From Paralvinella palmiformis (taxonomy: Eukaryota > Annelida > Polychaeta > Terebellida > Alvinellidae), in the NCBI GenBank assembly GCA_025642065.1, contig JAODUP010001281.1:1-64000 (forward strand): a DNA stretch of 64,000 nt, read 5' to 3'. The notes under the pieces are model-generated. The model saw only the letters and a list, made by a program, of their open reading frames with translations, did not search any database and had not been told where the DNA came from. Of this stretch, positions 12,353 to 23,857 are shown in pieces (positions within the stretch are counted from its first letter, which is position 1; the number at the start of each line of letters is the position of its first letter). Position numbers and translations under genes: made by a program.

Positions 12353-13968
12353 TTCTAAATGTTCTTGCTTTAAATAACTAATTTTAAGGAGAAAAGACCA
12401 GCTTCTCTTAGGAATGATGCGGACTAGATGTTACCACTTTAAATAATTTATATTAAAAAGAAAAGACCAGCTTTTCTTAGGAAGTTTAAAATTGTGTCCG
12501 GGACAATATTCTCCAGCAGCTCTTTCCGAGTCTCTGCATGGTAGTAGTGTACTCTGATGTGGTGGTATTCCGAGCAATGAAGGAGGAAGAGTTCGACTGT
12601 CAGGTGTTCTTGGCAGGAGATACACTCTGGTGGATCTTCTCCAGCCAAGAGGTATCTATGGGTGAGGAATGAATGCCCGATCCGTAAACGGCAGATCACA
12701 ATTTCCTCACGACGCCTTTCCCGACAGGACCACATCGAACATCCTAATGCAGGCTGCACTGCATGCAATTTATTTTCAGATTGCAGTGACCAGAAATCTG
12801 TATATAACCATCAGTATAGATGAACTGATGGTCATCATATTTATTTTGTATGATGTGAAAGCGGCTCTGAAATTCTGATGGACAAACATCGGATTTCTTC
12901 CCCGCTCTCAGACCATACAAAATTGTTGGTTCCTTCATATCCCAAATCGGGATATGAGGTAGGCGTATATTTTCTATTTGACATGGGTTAATCTCTCAAA
13001 GACCGAATTCTAATTCCAAAAGTTGGGATAGTTTTCGGTCTGAGTAAGAAGTTATCTTGGAGTTTTGGGTTGAACAACATATCAACTGTAGGATTTGCCG
13101 GAGTACTATTTAACTGTAGTTCATATTGCAGAGAAAGTCGTTCTCTCCGTCTGTTAAGAGATTCCTCATTATATTTAACATACAGACTCTCCACTGGGGA
13201 GGTCCTGAATGCCCCTGTGGCTATTCTCAAGCCTTGGTGGTGAATGGGGTCGAGTGATTTCATATATATGATTTACGAGCCGATCCCCAAACAATCGACC
13301 CGTGATCAAGTGTAGATCTAATGACTGCTCTATACAGACGGAGGAGTGTTGTCAAATCGTGAAACGACTTTTAATAGATTTAAATATTTATTACACCTAG
13401 CCTTCAAATAATGTATATGTGGAATGAAGGAGAGCTTGCTGTCGAATATTACCCTGAGGAATTTAGTTTGTTTTAAAACAGGAATATATACCCCATATAG
13501 TTTTAGAGTCGGGTCTGGATGAAATTTTCTTTTTTGGCAGAAGTGCACACATACTGTTTTGGACCTGGGGAATTTGAAGCCATTTTCATCAGCCCAATTT
13601 TCTAATTTATTGAGACACAACTGGAAAATTCCTTCTGTGGAATTATTTTTTTTTTACTAGTAGATTATCAGGAAGTCATCTACATATAAGGAACAGTTAA
13701 CTTCATTCAGCAAGCATTTAACTATGCTGTTTATTTTCATGCTGAATAGTGTTACTGATAAGGATGCTTCCTTGTGGTACACCCTCTTGTTGGTGGTAGG
13801 AATCAGAGAGGGTGCTTACCAACACGGACAGTAAAGCTTCTACCAGTCAAAATAATTTGAGATTAATTTAGGCATATTGCCACGAAGCCCAGCATTAAAT
13901 AAGTCTTTTAGAATTCCATATTTCCATGTTGTGTCGTAGGCCTTCTCTAGATCACAAAATATCCCCAC
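12353..13968 (-). mobile_element. I/Nimb-like LINE, copy C (in tandem with copy B)
   Basis: Reading order on the minus strand: an RT palm remnant with QEGVPQGSILSVTLFSMKIN and the YVDDFL box near 13680-13800, then MCLNKLENWADENGFKFPRSK (13560-13620), the thumb, FRTSPVESLYV (13180-13230), and the C-terminal ECISCQEHLTVELFLLHC segment (12500-12640). The RNase H region is deleted at about 12790, as in copy B. A short extra 3' piece (12353-12435) lies between B and C. The 5' side stops at about 13968 against a Ty3-like pol sequence. Confidence 0.8.
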
Positions 13969-14015
13969 AGTACGTTGCCCCTTTATCATTAATATTTATC
14001 TCATGAGTAACAACA

Positions 14016-14760
14016 TTAGTGTGTCCAAAATACTTCTTTCCATCTATATAATAGTTCTGCAACCATTTGCCCATCTTCACCTTCAGATAAATCAAACATT
14101 TGTAGAAATGTATCAGCTGCTGTTTCAGTTGCTGTTTTACCATCACATTCGTATTTAACGATAGACACACGATGTAGATTAAATAATGATGTATTTGCTG
14201 GTAATGTTAATTCCCTAAGGGGATGATTCTGAATTTCTACACTAACACAAAATGTAGAGACAGCTAAGTTCGAAACACTGACCATACCAGAAGTGACTAA
14301 GAGACCACCTGGAAGAGCATGTTCCGGGATTTACTCCGGCAAAGCCAAACAACCTTTCCATACACGTTTAACCTTTGACTGGCAAATGCCATGAATGGTC
14401 TTCCTATGTCCCAAAGGAATAGTTTCAACTCTAGTTGATTTGACCATACCGAGAATACCATCATCGTCAGTCAAATCATTTTCCACATATCGGAAACAAA
14501 TGTTGTACTATTTACAAGTTGCTTGCGACTTAAATAATATTCCTTAATTGCATTTGTACCTACCACCAATGGAGTATCGAAACTATAGGAATCATCTGGA
14601 ACTACTAATGCAAGTATAGTGAACAAATGGTCTTCTCCAGATAATTCAGGAGACAAGTTCACCTTCAATTTCTGCAACACCAATGAAGAGCCGCTAGCAC
14701 CACGAACAGATCTAAATCCTGGGTCTCGGACTCCGAAATCAGATGTTTGCAAACAGTAGT
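14016..14760 (-). pseudogene. Retroelement protease C-terminus and pol start
   Basis: Frames 14471-14752 and 14016-14285 follow the protease. The first has a LVVGTNAIKEYYL segment resembling the end of a retropepsin-like domain (the G-T/R-N-A-I type motif). The second has WKEVFWTH followed by HEININDKG, which resembles the linker before the RT in Ty3-type pol. Stops lie between them. The reading ends at about 13969. Confidence 0.55.
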
Positions 14761-15144
14761 TACTTCTGCACCTGTATCAACCAAAGCACGATATGGTTTT
14801 CTATTTACAGTAACAGTAGTAACAGATTTGCTACCAAAAACATTTAAGATGCGAGATTTATGAGAAGAATGAGAACTACAAAAAGGGTCAATATCCACTG
14901 TATCTGATGTGGACCCCTTACCACCAGCTACTTTGAGTTTCCCGACCTGTTGAAATTTAATTAAAAGCTTGGGACAGTCTCTGATAAAGTGATTTTTCTC
15001 GTGGCAATAAAAACAACTTGCCTCACCAGCTTTAGGCACACTGTTTTCCATGTCAGCAGGCTTGGATAGACAAGTTGAGGACTTAATTATTTTCAAAGAA
15101 TCAAGTTCTTTTTGCATGTCCGCTAGTTGTCTCGTAATGATCAT
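14665..15144 (-). pseudogene. Retroelement nucleocapsid zinc knuckle and aspartic protease
   Basis: A 159-codon frame contains CFYCHEKNHFIRDCP, a CCHC zinc knuckle (C-x2-C-x4-H-x4-C), and then YRALVDTGAEVTTV, where DTG is the catalytic motif of a retropepsin. This gag-to-protease order in one frame is typical of Ty3-like elements. The frame itself is intact over this stretch, but its neighbours are broken. Confidence 0.8.
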
Positions 15145-15181
15145 TGACAGGTTTTTTTATCAGAATCAGTAGTTTTCATTT

Positions 15182-15740
15182 TCACAGCAACAGATTGTTT
15201 ATGAGTACCCCTCTGATATGTCCCCCAAGGTCAAAACGATAACGAAGGACATTCGTGAGAGTACTATCATACAAACCATGCCAACATTTATTTCTCAGCA
15301 TAGTACTTTTATCACTCGCCAGTCCCCTCTCCACAATTCTAGCTAACATGGATTCTAGGCGACAACGCCACATCACAACTTTCTCATCGGCTTTTTTAGT
15401 TGCTTTGTAAAAGCGTTCTGCGAGAGTCTCAGGTGACAAAACAATGCCAAATACAGAATCCATTTTATCAATCATACAAGCTACTGTTATGCCCCGTATT
15501 CTGAACTACCTCAGATGCTGTACCACGAAGGGATCGTCTAATACCCTGGAGTATGCATGGTTCACTATAACCTTCCGAAACTAAACTCATCACCTCATTA
15601 CGCCACTGACAGTACAGCACTTCCCATTTCCCATCATTACCAGAGAAAACTGCAACTTTTGGGTATTGAGTAGCCACAAAAGGAGTAGCACCTTGATGAA
15701 ACAAAGCCGCCTCCAGGGGGGAACCAGGGGGCACCATCAT
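15182..15740 (-). pseudogene. PNMA-like gag capsid remnant
   Basis: Two overlapping frames read KVAVFSGNDGKWEVLYCQW, then IRRSLRGTASEVVQNTG, then MDSVFGIVLSPETLAERFY. These match the order of conserved segments in the capsid of PNMA (paraneoplastic Ma)-type gag proteins and their parent retroelements. A frameshift lies near 15470. The role in a live element would be to assemble the particle. Here it is a relic. Confidence 0.7.
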
Positions 15741-15753
15741 CCAGAAGCGTTAA

Positions 15754-16005
15754 TTAACTATGCGTAGGCAGCATTACTTCGATTTTGGTGTTCCAGAAAG
15801 TTTTCCCATTGAACTTGAGTGCCAAATGCGCGTCATTAGGACCAATAAAAACAACAAAAGTTTCATAATCATCTACATCTGGAATTATAACTCCTCTGCT
15901 AAAATATCCAGCGATGTTAGTGGTAGACAATGGTGGCAACAAAGTAGCCACGCTAACACGTCTATTCTGGAAACACATCATGGGACTTGTCAATGAGCAA
16001 AGCAA
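15754..16005 (-). pseudogene. N-terminal domain of the gag remnant
   Basis: An 83-codon frame directly upstream of the capsid segment, separated by a stop or frameshift near 15745. It contains VSVATLLPPLSTTNIAGYF and DDYETFVVFIGPNDAHLAL. Its position suggests the RNA-recognition-like N-terminal domain seen in PNMA proteins. The start codon at 16003-16005 is plausible but not proven. The leader (16006-16698) upstream has no convincing frame. Confidence 0.45.
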
Positions 16006-16674
16006 ATTAGCAAATGTGTATCACTTGATCTGGTCAGCCGCAGTGGAAATATAGTATGTACAATATTATTAACTAGAACGGTTACTACGCACGCATCTCA
16101 CTGGCGAACCAAATATCAAATGACCCACACCGTAATGTAGTTTGTTCTACAATAGCAATAACTTATATATAAAACCATATACAATATACGGATAGCTTAA
16201 ATGTATATCACCCAGAATGTAACACACCAGCTGTTTCTCTGGGCGAAGTGTATCACGCAGATAATATTACCTAGCAATGTTCGAAGTCATTCACGACGTT
16301 CATTGTCGACACCCAACATCGAATTCAAGCGAGCAAAGTAATACACAAATGTTAAATAAAAGACAAGAAATCGTCCCAAGCACAAACAAAAACAATCACA
16401 TAATTATGACCACTGTCTGTAGTGGATGTGCCGAATGTCAATTACGAACGATGATCATCAGGAGATTCGACGGAGGTCTCACGAACATACTCTGAAAAAT
16501 CCACTACGGAATCCGAACGAAACGAAGCTGAGAAGACGAAATTCAACGAAGCGGTGCGACGACAATAAACGATGTTTCCCGTGAGTCGGCAAAACGAATC
16601 CCTTTGCATGATGCCAGTAACGCGGTCGGGTGTTTGTGTCTGCTAACAGATGCGGCGTCACAGGGTGGTCGATG

Positions 16675-16698
16675 TCGAGGTCATTTATTGGGCGCCAA
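16675..16698 (-). other. Candidate primer-binding site
   Basis: On the minus strand the candidate LTR ends with ...GCAACA and, after one base, reads TGGCGCCCAATAAATGACC. A TGG start next to a CA end is the expected layout of a tRNA primer site. I did not match it to a named tRNA. Confidence 0.4.
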
Positions 16699-17291
16699 TG
16701 TTGCGGGGGTTCCTTTATATGCATACACACAAATGGCAGGCACGGTTGTAAACTGTTTATTCGACCACAATGCACGTCAACATACAAACCACCGCAATTA
16801 ATACATAAGTAAACAAACCCTGAAACGATAAAACAGTATATTAGACATTTATTAAAACAAGAAACAGATACATAGAGAGTTTGAGCCATTTACAAACATA
16901 TTAACTTAAACGAATATTTGACAATACACAACCGCATAATCATATGCATACATTGAAATTGGACAAACTTGATAACATGTTGGTCGAAACATAATAAAGT
17001 GAATCGGTGATAGTCGCACATAATATTGTTTCTTGTTGAGGAACAAACTCACCCCTAAACCAAATGTTTGGAGGTTATACCGGTCGTGTCCACAGCACAC
17101 ACACAAGCCTGAACTGTCAAATTAGCTCGACAACATGTAAACCGATGTGTTTGCGGTGCTGTCCAGCGACAAACTGACCACTCAGATACAAAGTGCCACG
17201 CCCAAATGCCACGCCCTGTGACCACGGCTTGGAACCGTGAAACGCTCACCATAATATCAACACCTATATATCACGGCTGGGAATCATAACA
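16699..17291 (-). repeat. Candidate 5' LTR of the Ty3-like element
   Basis: Proposed ends on the plus strand are TGTTGCGG (16699) and CATAACA (17291), giving TGTT...AACA termini and a length of 593. The inner edge is supported by the primer-site-like sequence next to it. The outer edge is weak: an imperfect repeat (CACGGCTTGGAACCGTG and CACGGCTGGGAATCATA) lies at 17222-17290, so the true end could be elsewhere. No second LTR is present to confirm it. Frames inside it are not considered genes. Confidence 0.4.
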
Positions 17292-17351
17292 CACTCACAA
17301 TGGAAAAATAGGATCACCGCCTGGGTCCTAAACCCCCCAAAAACCCAATGA

Positions 17352-17362
17352 TTATATATATA

Positions 17363-17397
<35 letters not shown>
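17352..17397. repeat. (AT)n microsatellite
   Basis: About 46 bases of AT dinucleotides between the LTR candidate and the recombinase fragment. Confidence 0.9.
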
Positions 17398-17404
17398 ACA
17401 TATG

Positions 17405-17740
17405 TACCTAAAATAAAGCTAACACAAGGCGATTTAGCTAAAGATATTTATGATATCAAGTGTTGAATCATAGCGAATGTGTTTTCTTAGTTCCGCACAG
17501 CAGGGGTCAGATCCATTTAAAAACCCTGCTGGGTACTAAACCACTGACATATGGTAAGTTTAGAAAATATCTCAAATGGTTATTTAAACAGTTAGATCCT
17601 GGGACAGGCAATAGTAATCACAGTTTTAGGAGAGGAGGGGTAAATTTGTGCTCCAGATAGGCATTCCCGGAGAGATAATAAAATTAATTAATTCCTAAAT
17701 AGCAATATCTCTATATAGATTAAAGGTATGCTATGTGGTG
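17405..17740 (+). pseudogene. Tyrosine recombinase C-terminal fragment (Crypton/DIRS type)
   Basis: The frame at 17460-17660 contains PLTYGKFRKYLKWLF and then NHSFRRGG. The HSFRRGG box holds the conserved His and Arg of eukaryotic transposon tyrosine recombinases. Just after it, in a shifted frame, IGIPGEIIKLINS resembles the helix before the catalytic tyrosine. The tyrosine itself is not convincingly visible. The upstream part is in other frames. I cannot tell Crypton from DIRS/Ngaro elements from this piece. Confidence 0.6.
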
Positions 17741-17825
17741 ATATTACGGTATTGTTGGCGGAGCCCACGATACCCAGATCATTTAATTGCTAAGCACTCA
17801 TGTGGGGTACAAATCAGTGTGCAGA

Positions 17826-17829
<4 letters not shown>

Positions 17830-17881
<52 letters not shown>
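17830..17881. repeat. (AT)n microsatellite
   Basis: Uninterrupted AT dinucleotides, about 52 bases, downstream of the recombinase fragment. Confidence 0.95.
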
Positions 17882-17884
<3 letters not shown>

Positions 17885-18449
17885 GAATAAATAAAATATG
17901 GTTAGTGTATGGAAAACAGTGCAATCATACATATACATACGTATACATACTAGCACATATGTACTAGCACATATAAATATGTCATATTATTACTTTGTGC
18001 ATACATTATACAAATTACATTCAAATTGACGACAACAAAATATAAACACAAGCCACTCCATTTGAGTTATGATACACACAAAAACGATATTAATAAAAAT
18101 TTATGCAGTATTATATTTACATTATAAGAACCATAATATTTACAGATTTGCTTTTATACATATTTTGTTCAGGATACTGGCAGTAGAAACAAAAATATAA
18201 CAGTTACTTAATAGATAAATGAACTTATCGTCATCGCTCATAACACTAAAAGCATAGTTAAAAGTGAAGGTCTTCGTGAATAATTCATATCGAAGATCAT
18301 CATACAATGTACATATCATTAAAACATGAAACCCATCTTCTACACCGTGTATGCATTGGGAACAAGCTCATTATTCTGCAAGTACAGGGTAAGGTTTGTA
18401 TTGATCGTTTTCGACCCCAATTGGTGCTATACACACCTAAACCTAGCTA
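17882..18449. other. Non-coding, no feature recognised
   Basis: AT-rich sequence with a few CATA/GTAC-type simple runs at 17925-17960. A 62-codon frame at 18326 (+) lies opposite the end of a LINE and shows no motif. Confidence 0.4.
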
Positions 18450-20040
18450 ATGCTGATCTATTTCTCCTAGACATAATCATCGCTACATATGGCTCAGTAG
18501 AAAATTCATGTTGAAAGATATAACCCTTGCCATTGCCACTGTTAGAAAGTTTATACACGCACAGTTATGAACATTATTTATACAGTCGTTATTCTTAAAA
18601 CCCCAAATTGCAGCCCCATATGTAATAATTGACACGACTAGAGCATCTTGCAATTTAGTAAAACACTCAAAGCGCCATCCGCCATTGACCTTTGATTTGG
18701 CAATTAATAGACATAACGCTCTATTATCGGCATGGACAACCGTATTTACCATTACATTACAATCTAACATTCCGTCAAAATTAAACGAAGATATTTATAT
18801 TTGTCAACAATATCTAGTTCACCTTCCCCCAAATTAAATACATATTCAGTTCTCTGTACACTTGGATTTCTTAAGTGAATTTTTGTGTTTTAACCTGGTT
18901 CACCGACACTTGCCATTCTGTAGACCACTTATATAAGATACTCACTAACATCTGCAGTTGCGTCTCTGTCTGAGTAAGCATCACAATATCATCAACGTAC
19001 AACATTACACATGTTGTAACATTATTAATAGGTATACCGATGCCAACCATCTTCAGTTTATCCATCAAGTCATTTACATAAATACAAAATAACAATGGCT
19101 ACAATCAGACCACAATCCACATCAACCCAGTTTGTCATTAGACCATTGATCTTCACACAACGTTTATAATCTTGTTATATAGTTTGAATTGCTTGGAATA
19201 TTTTGCCATCAATACCAATATATTGTAATTTGGCATACACTATTGAATAAATACCTTAGTATTCTATCATACGCCCTGCTGAAATCAAAGAAACACGCAC
19301 CCGTGGAAAAACATGTTTTTCTGGTATCAATGATACTTGTCAGCGAGGAAAGATGATCAATACAGCTTCTGTTACGAAAACCATCTTGTTCATCATTTAA
19401 TAGACTGTTATTTTATACCCAGGAATTAATTATGTTATACAAAATAGAGCAATACACCGTTTTTCTCTTTGCATATCAAAGTTCGTTTTGCTTAATCTTC
19501 ATTATTTCTTTATATCGTGATTTATTATAATTATCACACTTAATCCATAACCTTTCAGCTTCACACAATATATTCTATCATTCTGACATTTTATCAGTCC
19601 ATCCAGTGGCTGCCACGTCGACAGTTTTTATTGTTTTCCCAAGACCAAAGTATTGTGTTCTTTGGTTGCCCGTTAGAATCACGAGTGACCATACTCTCAC
19701 TACTATTTAGTGTCCAAGTAAACGATGAATGATTCGGAATTATGTTGTGAGGGTTCATCTGTGACACACAGCCAGACAGTATAATTACCATCTCTAGGTC
19801 GTGTCACTGTGAAATCACCCATCTCTGACATATATTCTGGGGCACTACATAATAATCAACAACGGCTAGACCCTTTGTAGAGACCGACGTGAAATCCTCT
19901 GATGTACCACGTCTATTCACTATACAACAATTGGCAGATAGTAAGAAATCCACGAAGAGCTGACCATGAGAGTTTAGAGTATAATCTATTATATTCCGTT
20001 GCGGGATATAATCCACACTACACGGCTATTGAAATCACCA
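18450..20040 (-). mobile_element. LINE endonuclease-RT fragment of a second type
   Basis: Minus-strand frames in order: an endonuclease end with NIIDYTLNSHGQLFVDFLL, then GTSEDFTSVSTKGLAVVDYYVV (19804-20016); a linker (19594-19791); LLFCIYVNDLMDKLK and the MLYVDDIVML catalytic box (18871-19095); and a thumb with ADNRALCLLIAKSKVNGG and IITYGAAIWGFKN (18483-18770). The thumb motif ITYGAAIWG differs from the other LINEs here. Stops between the pieces show decay. I do not name the clade. Confidence 0.75.
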
Positions 20041-20070
20041 CATATCATAAACATACCATAACAATGCTAT

Positions 20071-20760
20071 ACAGTAAAAGTTGGTTATAACGAAATTCAA
20101 GGCTAATGGGAACTAATGTTTTTATAATTGTACTTCGAGTTATCCCAGTTTTTAAATCTAGGTGCCATATATGTGTGATATATTACTTAAGGAAGCATGA
20201 GCGATAATTGGTGAAAATAACCCTGTTTTATTATGTCTATCCATGCTTTCTGGTACTACGATAAAGAAGGGGCAGAGATTTAAACCTTTGAAACACCTTG
20301 GTTTTCCTGCATTACCAATCATTAGGCAATGGTAACTTTTCTGGCCAAGTGATATTGGCACAGAAGATAATTGTCAGTCTTTCTTTTTGGATCGTTTGCC
20401 GCCATGACACGAATCTCATTTGAGTACTAATACATTATTGGGCAGTAGCTTGTAGAACAAGCCACTTGTCAGCATTGAAAATATAATTTAGGTCATATTC
20501 TGCAGCAGCTGGGGGAGTATGATAGCAGTCCATTGATCGGTCTGTTCGGATTGTGACGTCACCCGAACTGCTGGATCTTACATTGTCTGCATGTGATGCA
20601 AATAAGTGAGCTATCAACCGGGTTAAAAAAATTATAAATAGACAATTAGTGTCATTTGGTACAATTAGTGTCATTTGGTACAATGATGCTTTCACTTGTT
20701 CCAAATTTTAGGAAAACTGTAAAGAGATCAATTTAGAAAAAAGTGCAGAATATTAGCTTG
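20071..20760 (-). mobile_element. pogo/Tigger DNA transposon fragment
   Basis: Two minus-strand frames carry transposase sequence: YDLNYIFNADKWLVLQ (20435-20704), equivalent to the first catalytic Asp region (FNADETGL in relatives), and GQKSYHCLMIGNAGKPRCFKG (20158-20361), equivalent to the LLVIGKSxNPRCFK segment. At 20071 a terminal-repeat-like sequence CAGTAAAAGTTGGTTATAAC resembles pogo-type ends. The opposite end is not clear; 20760 is an estimate. Stops and a frameshift near 20400 make it inactive. Confidence 0.7.
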
Positions 20761-20824
20761 ACCGGGTAAGACAAGTTTCCTTGACACAGCGCCCTTGAAC
20801 TAAGCATTAGGATATGTGGCGCTA

Positions 20825-20852
20825 TATTATTATTATTATTATTATTATTATT
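20825..20852. repeat. (ATT)n tract
   Basis: Nine ATT repeats. It may be the 3' tail of a CR1/L2-like LINE whose body is otherwise unrecognisable upstream. Confidence 0.8.
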
Positions 20853-21416
20853 AAAACATCCTCCTCTATTGCTCAGAATACCATCACATCGGAGAACACA
20901 ATTATAATGCAGCGACTCGGAAAGAACTACTGGAGAATAGTACCTGGGTATACAATTTTAGACTTTCTAAGAGAAGCTGCTCTTTTCTTTTTGATATGAT
21001 TGATTTAAACATCTAGTCAATATCATAACCTATAATTCTTATTTCTTCTAGAGAAGTAGGTTTTATCTTTGAACAGAAACCTATTTAATTATATGTAGTC
21101 AAATCTAATGACAATTCATAATATGTCACATTTTAAACGTCCCTTAGGACGATAAAGAATTTGATAGTATCTTTTTATAAACATTATGCATCTATATATT
21201 GTTTATATTTACCATGTCTTCTTAGAAATCTACACCTTTACATCCATACTTATACATAACCTTTAGCAATGCCGGTAATCTGGCTTATTAACCCTTTAAG
21301 AAATTTAAATACTGTTTTATTTCCAAACGTTTTAGGACAATGAATGACCTATATTGTGCCGATGTATCGTAAAATAACATCCATCCAACCATCTATCCAT
21401 CCATCCACATATCAAT
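20853..21416 (+). mobile_element. I/Nimb-like LINE 3' end with CATC tail
   Basis: The coding end reads NYWRIVPGYTILDFLREAA and LFFLI then stop, matching the C-terminus in copies A and C (NIVPDTIVNFLIEAGRFFLI). It is followed by a UTR of about 400 bases that matches the UTR of copy A, and by CATC repeats at 21380-21408. It is a 5'-truncated insertion. Confidence 0.75.
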
Positions 21417-21489
21417 TATTTGAAGGCTAAATGTAATAAATCCTTAAATCTATTGAAAGTTGACTTTTTGTGGCCGCATATGGTTCAAC

Positions 21490-21640
21490 ACTCATCCGTC
21501 TATATTAAGCAGTAAGCAGGTCTTCTCTTTTAACAGAAATCTATTTAATTATCTCTAGTAATTATTTACCAAATTTCACATTTAAAACACCCTTTTGGAA
21601 GATTGGGAATCTGATTTTATCTTTTTAACAACCTTATAAA
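21490..21640 (+). mobile_element. Second LINE 3' UTR, left piece
   Basis: This aligns with 21030-21190 (shared TTTAACAGAAATCTATTTAA and following bases). It stops where a minus-strand CR1/L2-like LINE begins and resumes at 22305, so the UTR was split by that insertion. Confidence 0.6.
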
Positions 21641-21642
21641 TA

Positions 21643-22304
21643 ATAATAATAATAATAATGTATATTTAATAAAGCGCCCTTACTGTCAGGAGCCATTCAA
21701 ATGCGCTGTACAAATAATATGTAATTTAATAATACCCCAAATAATATGTTTATAAAAAAACCTGTAATGATTTGAAAAATACTAATTATTTATCTGTGAA
21801 AGCGACCTGGAACAGGTGTGCTTTTAGAAGAGATTCAAAAACTTTAAGAGACGACCCATTTCTAATATCTGCCGGCAACCTATTCCAGAAACGCACAATC
21901 ACCGTATGACTTGAGCCGAGACACAGGGCACCTGCAATAGTATCTGACTGGATGATCGGAGTTTTCGGGATGACTTTCTAATGGTCAGCATTTCACACAG
22001 GTATTCTGGCGTTATATCATTAATAAATTTATAAGTTATTAATAAAATCTTGAAATGGATATGCTGTCTAACAGGTAGCCAATGTAGTTTTTGAAGAATT
22101 GGGGTGATATGATCATATTTTCTAGTATTTGTACAATGCGAGCTGCACTATTCTGAATTCGCTGAAGGCGATTAATGTTATAATCAGATATGCCATATAA
22201 CAGGAAGTTACAATAGTCTATACGAGATGTAACAAAGGCATGGAGTAGAGTTACAAGTGTTTCTTGTGTCAAGAATGCTTTTAAACAATGAATGTTCTGA
22301 AGAT
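21643..22304 (-). mobile_element. CR1/L2-like LINE 3' end with (TTA)n tail
   Basis: The minus strand reads VTLLHAFVTSRIDYCNFLLY, then RLQRIQNSAARIV, then (shifted) the HWLP-type and ICRQILEM-type C-terminal segments, ending in (TTA)n at 21643-21660. Copies with the same end lie at 33477-34035 and 38300-38835. It is inserted into an older I/Nimb-like UTR. Confidence 0.8.
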
Positions 22305-22735
22305 GGTATGTACCTACGTATTGTTTATATATTTACCATTTATACCTAACAAGTTACATCTTTATATCTTAGCTTATACATAACTTTAATCAACGCGAGT
22401 AATTTAGCTCATTGGCTTTAATACAGTTTTATTTTCAAGCGTTCTAGAATACTGAATGGTTTAACTTGTGCCGATGTATCGTTAAATAGCATCCATCCAT
22501 CCGTTTTTAACAGAAGCTCATTTAATTATTTATAGTCAAAACTAGTCAATGTCATAAACTTAATTCTTATTTCCTCTAAAGAAGCAAATCTTCTCTTTCA
22601 ACATACAACTATTTATTTATCTCTAATTAAAGCCAGTCATTATTTACCATATTTCACATTTTAAACACCATTTTAGAAGATGTTTAGAATATTATGCTTT
22701 ATCTAACGTTTTATGTTTGATATATAATTTCCTAT
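22305..22735 (+). mobile_element. LINE 3' UTR, right piece with CATC tail, plus a further UTR fragment
   Basis: 22305-22510 continues the split UTR and ends with CATCCATCC. 22511-22735 repeats the start of the same UTR (matches 21030-21190). This gives three UTR remnants of one LINE family within 1.9 kb. Confidence 0.6.
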
Positions 22736-23039
22736 TAGATTCATTTCTTCGTCACGTGCATGTTCTTTGCTATCACTGTGCAAGAATCCGGCAATAAATA
22801 GAACTGATATGTTGAACAAGCATAATTCAACATATCACAAAATCTTGGGTATGAATAATGTTTCCATTTCCTTATGTAATTGAGAAAACTCCATTGCCGT
22901 TGTTCGGGTATAGGTGACCGAAAGATTTGCTAATATTAAATGGTACTAATACCGATATTAATCATTTTTCGCGATAATAGGCTAGGTCTCAAAGATCATA
23001 TTTCATCATACCCAGCAGGTGAATAAAAGATATGGCCGT
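22736..23039. other. Non-coding, no feature recognised
   Basis: AT-rich; nothing recognised. Confidence 0.4.
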
Positions 23040-23340
23040 TTTTCTCCATAAGCGTATTAAAACTATAAATAGTCACGTTATATCGGTAATTAAATCGATC
23101 TACTGTGACATTAAGGCCTTCTACAAACAAAAGGTATTTTTTCAATCCATTCTATCATCTCGTATAGGTTATTGTAACATATATCATATGGCATTTTCAA
23201 TTTCGAAACGACACCTTCATCGAATTCAGATTCCTGCAACCTGCACAGTAATAAATATTCAATTATTTTTTTTATATTGGCCCAATTCTTCAAAACCAAT
23301 AGAAGAGTTTGCTATTAACTTTCCCGAACTAGATTAGAAG
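23040..23340 (+). pseudogene. CR1/L2-like RT C-terminal fragment
   Basis: The frame reads HVISVIKSIYCDIKAFYKQK, then FFQSILSSRIGYCNIYHMAF, then SKRHLHRIQIPATCTVI. This is a degraded form of the common CR1/L2 ending (HxxxSRIDYCNSLLY...HLxRLQxxQNxAAR). The rest of the LINE is not visible. Confidence 0.6.
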
Positions 23341-23544
23341 CATACAATCTTTTAAATGTTTAAAATAAGACTCACCTGTCCAAAACATCTGGTAAAAATA
23401 TCCACAGTTCAATACTTCTAAATACGATTTAGATACAATATAAAGAATAAGGTAATGTCAATAAAAACATTTTACTAAATCTAAATAATCATTACTAGTA
23501 CTAATATTCTTATTATTCTTGTTCTTCTTACTATTATTTTACTA

Positions 23545-23575
<31 letters not shown>

Positions 23576-23857
23576 TACAAAACAAGCGATTAATTTTCAT
23601 GAAGGAAGTCAAAATACCAGCTTCAATGCAACCTATTTCCAAGGAGAAAATAACTTCATATTAGCGCAGTGCATTGGGCAGAGTGCAGAGTGTAGTGCAT
23701 TTCAAAGTTCGATTGTGCTAATTATAATTCGACTTATACTTGTGTTTGTGGATATCCTCTAAGGCTCTCCTCTACTATATGTCTTACATGTGATTAGTGC
23801 TGAAGCGAAACACAAATAAATAAATCATTACATAATTTATCTTTAAACTATAATGTA

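Larger units (their letters stand above)
13969..17291 (-). mobile_element. Ty3/gypsy-like LTR retroelement, 5' part, broken
   Basis: On the minus strand the order is candidate LTR, leader, PNMA-like gag, zinc knuckle, aspartic protease and the start of pol. It then ends abruptly at 13969 beside a LINE. RT, RNase H, integrase and the second LTR are absent. Stops and frameshifts separate the gag pieces. It is an old non-functional copy. Assignment to Ty3/gypsy rests on the order of domains and on the similarity of its gag to PNMA-type proteins, which derive from such elements. Confidence 0.7.

Noticed and set aside
16479..16889. 136-codon minus frame
   Set aside because: It crosses the proposed LTR edge and primer site, has no motif, and overlaps plus-strand frames of similar length; chance frame in a less AT-rich stretch.
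18326..18514. 62-codon plus frame
   Set aside because: Lies at the end of the minus-strand LINE and has no homologue or motif.
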